Notes: generated by a model not told the origin, from the letters alone. A stretch of 64,000 bases of DNA from CBDDFN01 sp965227065 (GCA_965227065.1 CBDDFN010000010.1:309436-373435), one strand, 5' to 3'. Counted from the stretch's first letter, positions 1 to 9,550 are shown. Program-made: numbers and translations.

Positions 1-654
1 GTGATCGAGGCACGCCGGGCGGCGGATCTGGTGGGCGCCACACCGATGGACCGGCCCGAAGATGTCGATGTTAATCCCGTCAATGGCCGGGCGTACGCCA
101 TCATGACAAACAATACCAAGCGTGCGGCCGATGACACCAATGCGCCCAACCCGCGCGGCCCCAACAAAGCGGGCCATATTCTGGAGATCGCACCGCGTGG
201 CGGGGATCATGCGGCTGACCGCGCCGACTGGACCATGTTCCTGATGGGCGGGCCTTTGGAAGGTGAGCAGGCGGGAACCTACAATCCCCAAACCGGCGAG
301 GATGGCTGGCTGTTTGCACCCGACAATTGCGCCTTTGACCGGCATGGCCGCATGTTGATCGCCACCGATGGCGCGCCCAAGGCCGGTGTCGCGGACGGGG
401 TGTGGATGTGTGATGTCGACGGGCCGGGCCGGGCGCTGACCAAACGCCTGCTCGCCACGCCCGTGGGGGCGGAACTGTGCGGCCCGTGTCTCACACCCGA
501 TGACCGGACTTTGTTCTGTGCGGTTCAGCACCCCGGATCGGGTTCCAGCGCGGATAATCCTTCCACCCGCTGGCCTGATTTTGACAAGCGCATGCCACCG
601 CGGTCATCGGTTGTGGCGGTGCGCCATTTCCGCAATAGGCCGATCGGGTCCTAG
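1..654 (+). CDS. PhoX-like alkaline phosphatase (DUF839), C-terminal part
   Basis: The reading frame is open at the left edge, so only about the last 217 residues are present. The stretch RPEDVDVNPVNGRAY followed by a TNN motif and a long acidic, calcium-binding-like region is typical of the C-terminal half of PhoX-type phosphatases (DUF839). These are exported, calcium-dependent phosphomonoesterases that release phosphate outside the cytoplasm. The Tat signal and most metal ligands would lie upstream of the window. The stop codon shares a CTAG palindrome with the stop of the convergent MFS gene. The family call is fairly firm. The role in phosphate scavenging is inferred, and no Pho box can be checked here. 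Confidence 0.75.
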   Translation: MIEARRAADLVGATPMDRPEDVDVNPVNGRAYAIMTNNTKRAADDTNAPNPRGPNKAGHILEIAPRGGDHAADRADWTMFLMGGPLEGEQAGTYNPQTGEDGWLFAPDNCAFDRHGRMLIATDGAPKAGVADGVWMCDVDGPGRALTKRLLATPVGAELCGPCLTPDDRTLFCAVQHPGSGSSADNPSTRWPDFDKRMPPRSSVVAVRHFRNRPIGS

Positions 655-2006
655 GTTTTTTCAGGCGCAATGTCTTCAAGTGTGCGCCCCGCCGTTTCCT
701 CAATAAACAGGAAGGCGATCAGCGCACACAAAGGCACCAGCAGAACCGGCAGGGCCACAGCGGTTGAAAAGCTGTCGGTCATGCCATCAAGGATGGCGAT
801 GGCGCCCAGACCCGCACTGCCTGCCAGAGCACTGACGATGCCGCGCACCGAGGACGCGGTGGAGCGGTAAGAGGTCGGGAACAATTCCGCGCCCATCGCG
901 GCCAGCACTGCCTGTCCGGCGAAGAAGCCGAACAGTCCGACCATCCAGCCAATGATCAGTCCCGCACCGGTGCCGAACAGATAGACATAGGCAAAGCCGC
1001 CCGCGCCCAGCACAGCGCCCGCCAGCAGCATCATGCGGCGGCCAAACATATCCGACAGACGGCCTGCCAGCAGGCTGCCCGAAACCGCGATCACCCCGGC
1101 CGAGCCAAACAAGAGCGCGATGGTGGGCGGGGTAAAATTATGCACGTCCTGAAGGAATTTGGGCATCATGACGAGCGCGCCGGTCATGCCGAAACTGAAG
1201 GGCAGGATGGTCAAGCCGATGGTCACAATCCGGCCCGGATAGGCGGTGAACAGATTGATCAGGGGTTCAAGCGCCGCCCGGATGGATTTGTCATGTCTGG
1301 TTTCTTCGCGATGGGCTTTGAACCGGTCGGTTTCGTCGAGCGACCGGCGCAGCCACGCAATCAGCAGCATGGGGCCCGCCCCAATAATATACATGTCGCG
1401 CCAGTCATTGGGCAGCACCTCAATTCCGGCATAGACCAGCCCGGCAACACCATGACCGGCTGCGCCCAAAGCGGCGAGCGCGCCCACGGCCCAGCCGCGC
1501 AAGCGGGCATCCATCACCTCGGCAATGACGACGAAGCACAAAATATCTTCCGTGTAGGAAAAGCATCGGGCAAGAAACTGAAAGGTGATGAATTGCTCGC
1601 GGGTTTGCACAAAGGCGGTCGCAAAGGTCGACAGCGCCGCGCCGACAATGGTCAGCATCAAAAGGCGTCGGCGGCCCACCTTGTCAGCCAGCAGCGCAAT
1701 GATGAAGCTCGCCAGAATGCCGAGCTTGAGCATCGACATCATTTCCGCCGATTGGGCGTCAGTGATGGCCAGATCGGCCTGAACCCGGGGCAGAGCGAGC
1801 GACAAAATCCCCAGATCATAGTGATTGACCATGACGGCAACGCCGACCAGCCAAAACACTTTCATCTGTTCAGGCCGGGGAATATAGGGCGCCCCCAGGC
1901 CGATCCGCTGGAAAAACATGCCAAAAGTGCGCGTAAACCCGTCCATTTTCTCATAACGGCGGGCTTGTTCTTCCTCACTGGGAATGGGGTCTTCAACAGT
2001 TGTCAT
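651..2006 (-). CDS. MFS transporter (metabolite:H+ symporter type)
   Basis: This inner-membrane permease of the major facilitator superfamily has 451 residues and roughly 12 hydrophobic segments. The loop motif DKVGRRRLL after the second helix pair and its partner GRLSDMFGRRMM in the second half are the conserved MFS A-motifs. A long central cytoplasmic loop (about residues 220-260) is rich in charged residues. The substrate cannot be read from the sequence. Sugar or aromatic-acid porters are the closest style. I chose the ATG at 2006 because the upstream in-frame starts overlap the likely promoter (TTGACA at 2090-2085 on the minus strand). The gene meets the phosphatase tail to tail. Confidence 0.8.
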   Translation of the reverse strand: MTTVEDPIPSEEEQARRYEKMDGFTRTFGMFFQRIGLGAPYIPRPEQMKVFWLVGVAVMVNHYDLGILSLALPRVQADLAITDAQSAEMMSMLKLGILASFIIALLADKVGRRRLLMLTIVGAALSTFATAFVQTREQFITFQFLARCFSYTEDILCFVVIAEVMDARLRGWAVGALAALGAAGHGVAGLVYAGIEVLPNDWRDMYIIGAGPMLLIAWLRRSLDETDRFKAHREETRHDKSIRAALEPLINLFTAYPGRIVTIGLTILPFSFGMTGALVMMPKFLQDVHNFTPPTIALLFGSAGVIAVSGSLLAGRLSDMFGRRMMLLAGAVLGAGGFAYVYLFGTGAGLIIGWMVGLFGFFAGQAVLAAMGAELFPTSYRSTASSVRGIVSALAGSAGLGAIAILDGMTDSFSTAVALPVLLVPLCALIAFLFIEETAGRTLEDIAPEKT

Positions 2007-2076
2007 GCCGGTCCCTGCTTTTGTTCCACGCTCTGGGATGGCATGGATACGCATGGGATCAGACATGGGAGCAAAC

Positions 2077-2089
2077 TGACAATCTGTCA
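2077..2089. promoter_or_regulatory. TGACA-N3-TGTCA inverted repeat upstream of the MFS gene
   Basis: Perfect 5-bp arms are separated by 3 bp. On the minus strand the repeat overlaps a TTGACA that could be the -35 element of the MFS transporter. A bound repressor would block RNA polymerase, so an operator is a reasonable inference. The regulator is unknown and not adjacent. Confidence 0.4.
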
Positions 2090-2108
2090 AGTTTGCGACA
2101 TCAATTTT

Positions 2109-2125
2109 TTAAGAAAATTTCTTAA
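2109..2125. repeat. TTAAGAAA-A-TTTCTTAA palindrome
   Basis: Perfect 8-bp inverted arms around a single base. They cover the stop codon of the small lipoprotein gene and lie about 100 bp upstream of the MFS start. It is AT-rich in GC-rich surroundings. It could be a second operator or a weak terminator for the lipoprotein, with nothing to decide between these. Confidence 0.4.
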
Positions 2126-2340
2126 TCGGCTGTGGACGCGGCATAACCCGCAGCGGCACCGAGGATCAACACGCCGAGCGCAACCCACAATGGCGTGTTG
2201 CGGGCGGGTTCTTCACTCTCAAGCGTGCCGCCGCCGGCCTGGCTTTGGCGCGGGTCGCGGGTTGAGCCGCACGCGGTCTGGAACAGCAGCAGTGAGCTGA
2301 TCAGCGAAACAACGGCAACACGGCGGATGGAACGGCTCAT
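2122..2340 (-). CDS. small predicted lipoprotein with C-terminal membrane segment
   Basis: A 72-residue protein. The N-terminus (MSRSIRR, then VAVVSLISSLLLFQTAC) is a lipoprotein-like signal with the lipidation cysteine near residue 24, although the lipobox is imperfect because Gln sits at -3. A polar linker rich in Gly, Ser and Glu follows, then a hydrophobic stretch WVALGVLILGAAAGYAAS close to the C-terminus. The ATG at 2340 is preceded by GAGGTG at good spacing, so I prefer it to the upstream in-frame start at 2397. It is transcribed in the same direction as the MFS gene. I do not recognise a family and assign no function. Confidence 0.6.
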   Translation of the reverse strand: MSRSIRRVAVVSLISSLLLFQTACGSTRDPRQSQAGGGTLESEEPARNTPLWVALGVLILGAAAGYAASTAD

Positions 2341-2458
2341 GGACAGCACCTCGATTGACAACCCCTGTCGATTAGCGGGCTTTGGCGTTGATTTCAAGCA
2401 GGGCTTGCGCGCGCGTGCGGGCTCACTAAGGTACCGCCATCAAATATTGGGGGAAAAT

Positions 2459-4222
2459 ATGAGCGCCGATCCGAATTTGCCTGACAATTGGCCCGCCATG
2501 AGCGTCGCCGATGCCCATGCCTTGATGGCGGCGGCACCGGAGTCACCCTTTGAAATGGAAGAGGCTGAAATCCGCGGTGTCAGCATGCGGGTGTGGAAAA
2601 ACGCACCCGCCAGCCTGCGTGACCTGTTCGCCCTGTCGGCCGATCATGGCGATCTGCCCTATATGGTCTATGAGGATGAGCGGATTTCCTATGCCGCCCA
2701 TCGCAAGGCCGTCGCCCATCTCGCCACCGCCATGCGTGAGCGTTACGGTATTGAAAAGGGCGACCGGGTCGCGCTTGTCATGCGCAATTTCCCCGAATGG
2801 GCCGTCACCTTCTGGGCGGCCACCACGATTGGGGCGGTGATCGTGCCGCTCAATGCCTGGTGGACCGGGGAGGAACTGGATTATGGCCTGGCCGATTGCG
2901 GCGCCAAGCTTGCCGTTCTGGATGAGGAACGCGCCGCGCGTCTGAGCAGTGTGTTGCCGGGGCTTGAGGCACTGAAAACCGTTCTGGTCGCCCGATCAAC
3001 AGGCGCGGTTGCCGGTGCCACCTCTCTGGATGAGGTGATTGGCAAGGCCGCCGATTATGACGAACTGGATGACATCGCCTTGCCGGACGCGGACATCGCG
3101 CCCGAAGACAATGCGACCATCTTTTATACCTCCGGCACCACCGGCAAACCCAAAGGCGCGCTGGGCACCCATCGCAATATCATGACCAATCTGGTCAGTC
3201 TGGGGGTGAGTTCGGTGCGCGCCATGCTGCGCAGGGGTGAAATACCTCAGCCGCCTGATCCCGCAGCACCCAAGAAAAGCTTTCTTCTGTCGGTGCCGCT
3301 GTTTCACGCCACCGGCTGTCATTCAATCCTGGTTCCCAATCTGGCGGCGGGCAATTGCATTGTCATGATGCACAAGTGGGACCCGCTTCGCGCGCTTGAG
3401 CTGATTGAGCGGGAGCGATGCTTCGCCTTTGGCGGGGTGCCCGCCATGGTATGGCAGGTTCTGGAGCATCCAGAGTTCCGCAAGTTTGATCTCAGTTGCG
3501 TGGAAACCGTGTCTTATGGCGGCGCGCCCTCGGCACCCGAACTGGTGGCCCGCATCAAGCAGGAGTTTCCCAAGGCAGCGCCGGGCAACGGCTATGGGCT
3601 GACCGAGACAAGCTCGGTCACCACCCAGAATGTCGGTGAAGATTATGTCAACCGGCCCGACAGCGCCGGGCCTGCCGTGCCGGTGTGTGATCTGCGCGTG
3701 GTTGACGAACAGGGCGAGGATGTTCCGGCCGGCCAGACCGGGGAGCTATGGATCAAAGGCCCCAACATTGTGGCAGGCTATTGGAACAAGCCCGACGCCA
3801 CCGCCAAGAGCTTCACCAAAGATGGCTGGTTTAAATCCGGCGATATAGTGCGCATGGATGAAGAAGGCTTTGTGTTCATTCTCGATCGCGCCAAGGACAT
3901 GCTCATTCGCGGCGGGGAAAACGTCTATTCGGTTGAAATTGAAGATGTGCTTTATGCCCATCCCGCCGTGATGGACGCAGCCATTGTCGGTATCCCCCAC
4001 AAGGTGCTGGGCGAAGAGGTCGGCGCGGTGGTGCAGAAAAAACCGGGCGCTGTGGTCAGTGCTGCGCAATTGCAGGCCCATGTGCGGGAGCATCTGGCGG
4101 CCTTCAAAGTGCCGGTGCTGATTGATATTCGCGACGAGCCTTTGCCGCGCAACCCGAATGGAAAAATTCTCAAGACCAAATTGAGAGACGAAATCATACC
4201 ACTGAAGGAGAAACTGGGATGA
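2459..4222 (+). CDS. acyl-CoA synthetase (AMP-dependent ligase)
   Basis: This 587-residue class I adenylate-forming enzyme activates a carboxylic acid, probably a fatty acid, as acyl-AMP and then acyl-CoA. The phosphate-binding motif YTSGTTGKPKG lies near residues 221-231, YGLTET near 378, the hinge region GWFKSGDIV near 458, and the catalytic lysine in NPNGKILK near 568. All core motifs are present. The start at 2459 follows GGGGGA. The stop overlaps the next SDR start (ATGA), so the two are probably co-translated. The partner SDR suggests a fatty-acid or hydroxyacid pathway, but chain length cannot be told. It is a paralogue of the synthetase at 5084-6808. Confidence 0.9.
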   Translation: MSADPNLPDNWPAMSVADAHALMAAAPESPFEMEEAEIRGVSMRVWKNAPASLRDLFALSADHGDLPYMVYEDERISYAAHRKAVAHLATAMRERYGIEKGDRVALVMRNFPEWAVTFWAATTIGAVIVPLNAWWTGEELDYGLADCGAKLAVLDEERAARLSSVLPGLEALKTVLVARSTGAVAGATSLDEVIGKAADYDELDDIALPDADIAPEDNATIFYTSGTTGKPKGALGTHRNIMTNLVSLGVSSVRAMLRRGEIPQPPDPAAPKKSFLLSVPLFHATGCHSILVPNLAAGNCIVMMHKWDPLRALELIERERCFAFGGVPAMVWQVLEHPEFRKFDLSCVETVSYGGAPSAPELVARIKQEFPKAAPGNGYGLTETSSVTTQNVGEDYVNRPDSAGPAVPVCDLRVVDEQGEDVPAGQTGELWIKGPNIVAGYWNKPDATAKSFTKDGWFKSGDIVRMDEEGFVFILDRAKDMLIRGGENVYSVEIEDVLYAHPAVMDAAIVGIPHKVLGEEVGAVVQKKPGAVVSAAQLQAHVREHLAAFKVPVLIDIRDEPLPRNPNGKILKTKLRDEIIPLKEKLG

Positions 4223-4989
4223 GCTTGAAGGGACGCATTGCCCTTGTCACCGGCGGCAGCCGCGGCATTGGCCGGGAAATTTCGCTGGCCCTGGCAGAAG
4301 ACGGCGCCACCATTGCCGTCAATTACCGGCGCGATGAAGACGCCGCCGCAGAGACCGTCAAGATGATCGAAGACATGGGCGGCACGGCACGCGCCTATGG
4401 TGCCTCAGTCAATGATGGCGAGGCGGTCCGCGCCATGGTCGCCAAAATCGAAAGCGATCTGGGGCCGGTGTCGATCCTGGTCAACAATGCGGGCATTGCC
4501 AGCCGGGGCAATACGGTGTTCGACACCGACCCCGCAGAGCTTGAACGGGTTCTGTCGGTCCATGCCATGGGGCCGTTTCTGGTCAGCCAGGCGGTTCTTG
4601 AAGGCATGCGGTCATGCGAACGTGGCGACATTATCGAAATCTCGTCGGTCGCCACCAAGCTGCACGCCGCCCATTCCGCGCCTTACACGATGGGCAAGGT
4701 GGCCGGTGAGGCGCTCGCACTGGCACTTGCCAAGGAAGAGCGGAAGCACAATATCTACGTCAATATCGTCAATCCGGGCCTGGTCTATACCGACATGGGC
4801 GCGCGGCTCGCCAAAGCCACTGTCGGCACCGACAATGTCGATGAACTCGACAAGCAATATCCGTTCGGTCATGTCTGCCGGCCCCACGAGATCGCCAATG
4901 TCGTGCGCTTTCTGGTCGGCCCGCTCAACACCTATGTGACGGGGCAGAAAATCCACGTCGATGGCGGCGGTCCCGACCCGCGTTACTAG
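4219..4989 (+). CDS. SDR-family oxidoreductase (FabG-like)
   Basis: A 256-residue classical short-chain dehydrogenase/reductase. The Rossmann motif TGGSRGIG is at residues 11-18, NNAG near 88-91, the catalytic Ser in EISSVAT near 141, and YTMGK supplies Tyr and Lys near 155-159. The residue pattern after the second beta strand (NYRRDED) points to NADP(H). FabG-like enzymes reduce 3-oxoacyl thioesters. The overlap with the upstream acyl-CoA synthetase (4 bp) supports a shared pathway. The C-terminus is extended by a short DPRY tail. The exact substrate is unknown. Confidence 0.85.
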   Translation: MSLKGRIALVTGGSRGIGREISLALAEDGATIAVNYRRDEDAAAETVKMIEDMGGTARAYGASVNDGEAVRAMVAKIESDLGPVSILVNNAGIASRGNTVFDTDPAELERVLSVHAMGPFLVSQAVLEGMRSCERGDIIEISSVATKLHAAHSAPYTMGKVAGEALALALAKEERKHNIYVNIVNPGLVYTDMGARLAKATVGTDNVDELDKQYPFGHVCRPHEIANVVRFLVGPLNTYVTGQKIHVDGGGPDPRY

Positions 4990-5044
4990 GGGGCGAACCC
5001 GCTTCCAGGGGATTTCCGCTCCGCGACGGGAAGGGCTGCGCTAA

Positions 5045-5075
5045 ACGTCATCCCGAACGTGATTCGGGATGGCGT
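5045..5075. repeat. palindromic intergenic hairpin between convergent genes
   Basis: Arms ACGTCATCCCGAA and TTCGGGATGGCGT enclose CGTGA and pair over 13 bp with one G-U. The element sits between two converging operons. It resembles the CGTCATNCCGG-type palindromes scattered through alphaproteobacterial genomes, and a larger relative is at 60898-61046. It could act as a bidirectional terminator, though no T-run follows. Confidence 0.6.
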
Positions 5076-5083
5076 TGGGCGGA

Positions 5084-6808
5084 TCACAAACCGTGCCGGG
5101 CGATGAAATCATCCTTGATGCCGCGTTTCAGGATTTTGCCGGTTGCGCCGCGCATCAATTGTTGATCGGTAAATTCGATCCGCGTCGGCACTTTGAACCT
5201 GGCATGGTGGGCGCCGATATGGGCGCGCACCTGATCAGCGTCCAGCCCGGCATCGGCCTTGGTGTAGATGACTGCGGCGAGGTCTTCGCCCAGCCGTTCA
5301 TCCGGCACGCCGAACACGGCGACTTCGAGCACGCCATCAAGTTCGGCAATCGCGGCCTCAACCTCGATGCAGGAAATATTCTCCCCGCCTTTGACGACAA
5401 TGTCCTTGATACGGTCGACAATGTACAAAAAGCCGTCCTCATCAAACCGGCCGACATCGCCGGTGCGGAAGTAACCGTCCTTGGTGAAGGCGTTCTCGGT
5501 CGCCTCGGCATTGTTCCAGTAACAGCGAATGTTTGAGGGGCTTTTGATCAGCACCTCGCCGCGTTCGCCTTGCGGAACTTCAGCACCTGAGGGGTCAACC
5601 AGCTTGATTTCGACCAGCGGCGGAGTTGGCCGGCCGGTGCTTCCGGGCTTGAGCGCATAGTTCGCCCCTGAATTGGTGGCGCCCAGCGCATTGGTTTCGG
5701 TCAGGCCGTAGCCGATGCCGGTTTGGGCTTGCGGGAAGGCGGCATTGAGCTGTTTGACATGTTCAGGCGGACGCGCCGCGCCACCACCGCCGATTTCCAG
5801 AAGGCTCGACAAATCATATTTGTCCCGGTCGGGGTGCTGGGCCAGTTCCCATGACATGGTCGGCACGCCGACAAAGCCGGTGACTTTTTCGGCTTCGATC
5901 AGCTCAAGCGCGCGGGTGACGTCCCATTTGTACATCAAGATCAGCTTGCGCCCCAAAAGGATCGACACCAGAAAAACCGCATGGCTGCCGGTGGCATGAA
6001 ACATCGGCAGCGACACCAGCGAAATATTTTGCGGCGGCACCTCGGGAACGACTTCACCGGCGGCCTGCTTGTCCTGCTTGACGATTTCATTGCGCGCGAG
6101 GCCCGCAACCACCCACGAAAACAGGGTCGACAAAACCGCGCGATGGGTCGAGACCGCCCCTTTGGGATTGCCCGTGGTGCCCGATGTGTAAAGGATCAGC
6201 GCGTCATCATCGGCGCCCTGGCTGTGGTCGGGGAAGGCGTCGGTATCAGGCCCGTCGCCCAGCACATCTTCAAAGCGCAGCACTCCTTCAGGACAGTCTT
6301 TGAGGCGCACGCCCACAAGCGTCAGGCCCAGACTGTCTTTGAGCGGCAAGAGCTTTTCAACCCGTTCGGCATCGCAGATCACAATGCGCGCCCCGCAATC
6401 TTTAAGCCCGTAGGCGAATTCTTCTTCCGACCACCAGGCATTGACCGGCACGGCCACCCCGCCGGAGCCTGCCACCGCAATGAAGCTTAAAAACCATTCG
6501 GGATAGTTGCGCATGGCGATCGCCACCCGGTCGCCATCGGCCATTTTGAGATTGGCGCGCAAGGCGTGGCCGAGTTTTTTTGACTGGTCCAGCACATCGG
6601 CAAAGGTCAGCCGCGTATCGTCATAGACCAGGAATTCCTTGGCTGCATGCATGGCCGCCAGGTCGAAATAGCCGCCCATGGTTTCAGGAATGGAGGTGAA
6701 GGCCCGGTAGGTGACGCCGCGAATGGATTGCGGGGCGACGGGGAACATGCCGCCCTCGGCAGTCATGGCGTCAATCAGCGCATCGGCGCGCAGGTCAAGC
6801 TGGGTCAT
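5084..6808 (-). CDS. acyl-CoA synthetase (AMP-dependent ligase)
   Basis: This 574-residue class I adenylate-forming enzyme is a paralogue of the gene at 2459-4222, sharing blocks such as MRNxPEW and VPxNAWW. The motifs are LYTSGTTGNPKG near residue 208, YGLTETNA near 367, GYFRTGDVG near 447, DRIKDIVVKGGENIS, and the catalytic lysine in GATGKILKRG near 557. It should make acyl-CoA or aryl-CoA from a free acid with ATP. Its ATG overlaps the stop of the upstream SDR (TAATG), so the pair is translationally coupled. The substrate cannot be read. Confidence 0.9.
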   Translation of the reverse strand: MTQLDLRADALIDAMTAEGGMFPVAPQSIRGVTYRAFTSIPETMGGYFDLAAMHAAKEFLVYDDTRLTFADVLDQSKKLGHALRANLKMADGDRVAIAMRNYPEWFLSFIAVAGSGGVAVPVNAWWSEEEFAYGLKDCGARIVICDAERVEKLLPLKDSLGLTLVGVRLKDCPEGVLRFEDVLGDGPDTDAFPDHSQGADDDALILYTSGTTGNPKGAVSTHRAVLSTLFSWVVAGLARNEIVKQDKQAAGEVVPEVPPQNISLVSLPMFHATGSHAVFLVSILLGRKLILMYKWDVTRALELIEAEKVTGFVGVPTMSWELAQHPDRDKYDLSSLLEIGGGGAARPPEHVKQLNAAFPQAQTGIGYGLTETNALGATNSGANYALKPGSTGRPTPPLVEIKLVDPSGAEVPQGERGEVLIKSPSNIRCYWNNAEATENAFTKDGYFRTGDVGRFDEDGFLYIVDRIKDIVVKGGENISCIEVEAAIAELDGVLEVAVFGVPDERLGEDLAAVIYTKADAGLDADQVRAHIGAHHARFKVPTRIEFTDQQLMRGATGKILKRGIKDDFIARHGL

Positions 6809-7599
6809 TAGAGGATTTTCCCTGTGATGGAGCGGCGCAGTTTGCGCATACCGCCAAGCCAGCGGTCATAGTTCGACACTTTGGCCGCCATATAATCGGC
6901 AACCTGCGGATGGGGCAGGATCAGGAAGCTTTCGTCTTTCAAGCCCGCGATGGTGGCGGCTGCGAGCTCTTCGGGCGAGATGATGCCGTCGCGATTTTGC
7001 GGTGCGCTTTTGTCGGTGCCCGCAATCATGGCCGTGTCCACGCCTTGCGGACACAGAAGCGAGACCTTGATGCCCTGATCGCCATGGGCGATGGCGAGCG
7101 CTTCGCCAAAGCCGACAGCGGCATGTTTGGTGACCGAATAGGTGGCCGATCCAATTTGCGACAACAGGCCTGCGGCCGAGACCGTGTGCAGGAAATAGCC
7201 CTCGCCGCGGGCAATCATGCCGGGCAGGCAGGCGCGGGCGGCATAGACATGGGCCATGGTGTTGATCTTCCAGCACCTCTCCCATGCCTCGTTCGAGGCG
7301 CTGGTCGCGCCCATGTCGGGGGCATCCGAAATCGCGATCCCGGCATTGGAACAGAACAGGTCGATGGCGCCATAATCGTTCTCAACCCTGTCGACCAGCG
7401 CCTGAATTTCAGTTTCGACAGAGACGTCACAGGCAACCGCCAGGCCGCCAATCTCATCGGCGACTTTTTTGGCACCGGCCATATCGACATCGGCGACGAC
7501 AATCATCCTGGCGCCTTCGGCATGAAAGGCTCGCGCCAGGGCAGCGCCAATACCGTTGCCGCCGCCGGTGATGACGGCGATTTTGTTTTTAAGGTCCAT
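6808..7599 (-). CDS. SDR-family oxidoreductase
   Basis: A classical SDR of 263 residues. The cofactor motif TGGGNGIG is at residues 11-18, VVADVDMAGA after beta-2 has the acidic residue expected for NAD(H), SNAG replaces NNAG, and the catalytic Ser lies in HTVSAAG with YSVTK following. I chose the ATG at 7599, preceded by GGGGAAAC, over an upstream in-frame start that adds a non-homologous tail. It is the middle gene of a GH20, SDR, acyl-CoA synthetase series on the minus strand. A role in alcohol or hydroxyacyl oxidation with the downstream ligase is inferred. Confidence 0.85.
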   Translation of the reverse strand: MDLKNKIAVITGGGNGIGAALARAFHAEGARMIVVADVDMAGAKKVADEIGGLAVACDVSVETEIQALVDRVENDYGAIDLFCSNAGIAISDAPDMGATSASNEAWERCWKINTMAHVYAARACLPGMIARGEGYFLHTVSAAGLLSQIGSATYSVTKHAAVGFGEALAIAHGDQGIKVSLLCPQGVDTAMIAGTDKSAPQNRDGIISPEELAAATIAGLKDESFLILPHPQVADYMAAKVSNYDRWLGGMRKLRRSITGKIL

Positions 7600-7630
7600 G
7601 GTTTCCCCGCAAATAGTATGTGGGCGAAGA

Positions 7631-9485
7631 CTAATCGCTCTCAGCCGCGTCTGCCAAGGCTTTGACACCCGGCCAGATCGCCAGGTTCATATGTTTCAGT
7701 GCAAGCGGCCGGTCTGCTTCGCCAAATACGCGGAAGATCGCTTCCAAAATATCGGGCACCAATGCTGATTTGGGAAAGGCGGGCTCGATCCGCGCCAGCA
7801 CGGACAGATCAAGCCCCGGCGTGCCGCGCAGCAGCCCGATGCCCAGTTCGCACAGGGCCGCGAGCGCCTCGGCAATGGGCTGGTCATCGTAGGGCAGGCG
7901 CACTGACCGGGCCGCCCCCAGCCAGCTGTTGAGCCCCGCCTCAAGCGAGCCGCGTCCGGTGCCGGTGGCGAGATAGTCTTCCACGCCCTGATTGAAACGC
8001 CGCGCGGCAGGCGGGTCAGGGTCGAGCGCCTGAACCAGCCGGTCAGCAGGCGTGGCGCAGTCATAGCCTTCCCAGCGCAGGAAATAATAGGCGGTGGGAC
8101 GCAAGCCGCTGGCGAGCACCGCCCATTGATCATCGGCTTTGCCGCCGGCGGCACGATCCAGCACCAAAGCGCGCGCCTGATGGTGGTGCGCACCACGCGC
8201 TTCCAATTGGGCATCAAATCCCGACAGGCGGCGATAGAGATCGCGCTCATCGGTGCACTCTTTAGGGCTCCACAACCGTTCAGCGATGGCGCCCGCGCGC
8301 GGCCAGATATAATTTTCGACCGTCTCATCCATCATGGCTTCGGTCCACACGGCGGCCTCGCCCCCCTGCGTGCCGTAGGCTTGGGGGTCGATGCGGTAGT
8401 GATCCGCGGCCGTTAAGAAGTGATCGAGATAAAAGCCGGTGGCCGAAATCGTTTCATAAGCCGAACAATCATCGGAACCGATCCAGCTTTCCACCATCAG
8501 CCCATCAGGGTCGGGTGCGCCGCGCACCACCTCCTCCCAGCCGATCGGCACCTTGTCAGCCTTGCGCAGGATCGCGGCATAGCGGTCGGTAAAGCGGGCC
8601 TGAAGGGCAGCATTGTCGGCCAGCCCCTCGGCTTTCATATAGGCTTGAATGGTGGGGTTTTCGTCCCAATATTTGCCCATCACTTCATCGCCGCCCATAT
8701 GCCAGTGGCTGTCGGGGAAGAGCGCGGCGAACTCTTCGACAAAGTTATGAATGAAGGCGAAGACCTCATCCTTGGTGGGGTCCATCACATCATCAATGAT
8801 CGAAAAGCGATGATAGGGCTCAGATGGCGGGTCGTGGGCGGCGAGTTCTGGGCAGGCGACCAGAAAGGCGGTCGAATGGCCGGGCATGTTGAACTCCGGC
8901 ACCACGCGAATACCGCGCCGGGCGGCATAGCCGATCAGCTCTCGCACCTCGGCCTGGGTGTAAAACCGGCCGTTTGAGGCATGGGTGTGCAGGCGGGGAA
9001 AGCGGTGGCTTTCCACGCGGAAGCCCTGATAGTTCGACAGGCCCCAATGCAACACATTGAGCTTGGCAAAGGCCATGCCATCGAGGATACGCTTGATGGT
9101 CTCAAGCCCGATAAAATGGCGCACGCAATCAAGCTTGATCCCCCGCCAGGGAAAGCGCGGCGCATCCTCTATGGTGCCAAGGGGCAGGGCGGGGCCCAGC
9201 TGGTGCAGCGTGGTCAGCCCATGGGCGATCCCGCGCCAGTGTGCGGCGTCAAGCGTTGCACCATCGGGCGCGATGGCCAGCGTATAGCCTTCGTCATCAC
9301 CGGGCAGGGGAAGCGAGTGATCGGGTTGGTTGCAGGTGATGACCAGCGGCCAGACTCCGGCGGGGCAGCGCCTGGGTCAGCCAATTCAGCGCAGCCGGAG
9401 CGTTCACGGCATAGCCGTCAATGCGCACGGTCTCGCCGCTCAACCGCGTGTGTGCCGGCCATGGCACAATGCTTGGCGTGGTCAT
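7631..9485 (-). pseudogene. GH20 beta-N-acetylhexosaminidase, frameshifted near the N-terminus
   Basis: GH20 enzymes release terminal N-acetylhexosamine from chitin or peptidoglycan fragments by substrate-assisted catalysis. Read from the ATG at 9485 (SD AGGGGG), the protein begins MTTPSIVPWPAH. The frame then stops, but the next frame continues the expected GH20 N-terminal domain (PLVITCNQPDHSLPLPG, HGLTTLHQLGP) and the start of the barrel (APRFPWRGIKLDCVRHF). The acid/base pair is in HMGGDEVMG. The two frames join if one base is removed from the GGGG run at 9362-9365, giving about 617 residues. The remainder is uninterrupted. It is either a sequencing indel or a recent loss. If it is real, translation could begin only at internal codons such as the GTG at 9124, without the N-terminal domain. 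Confidence 0.8.
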
Positions 9486-9550
9486 CAAAGCCCCCTATGG
9501 TCTGGCCCCTAATGTGGCCCGTGACCGGGCTGGTGTCGAGGAGCTCTGCC

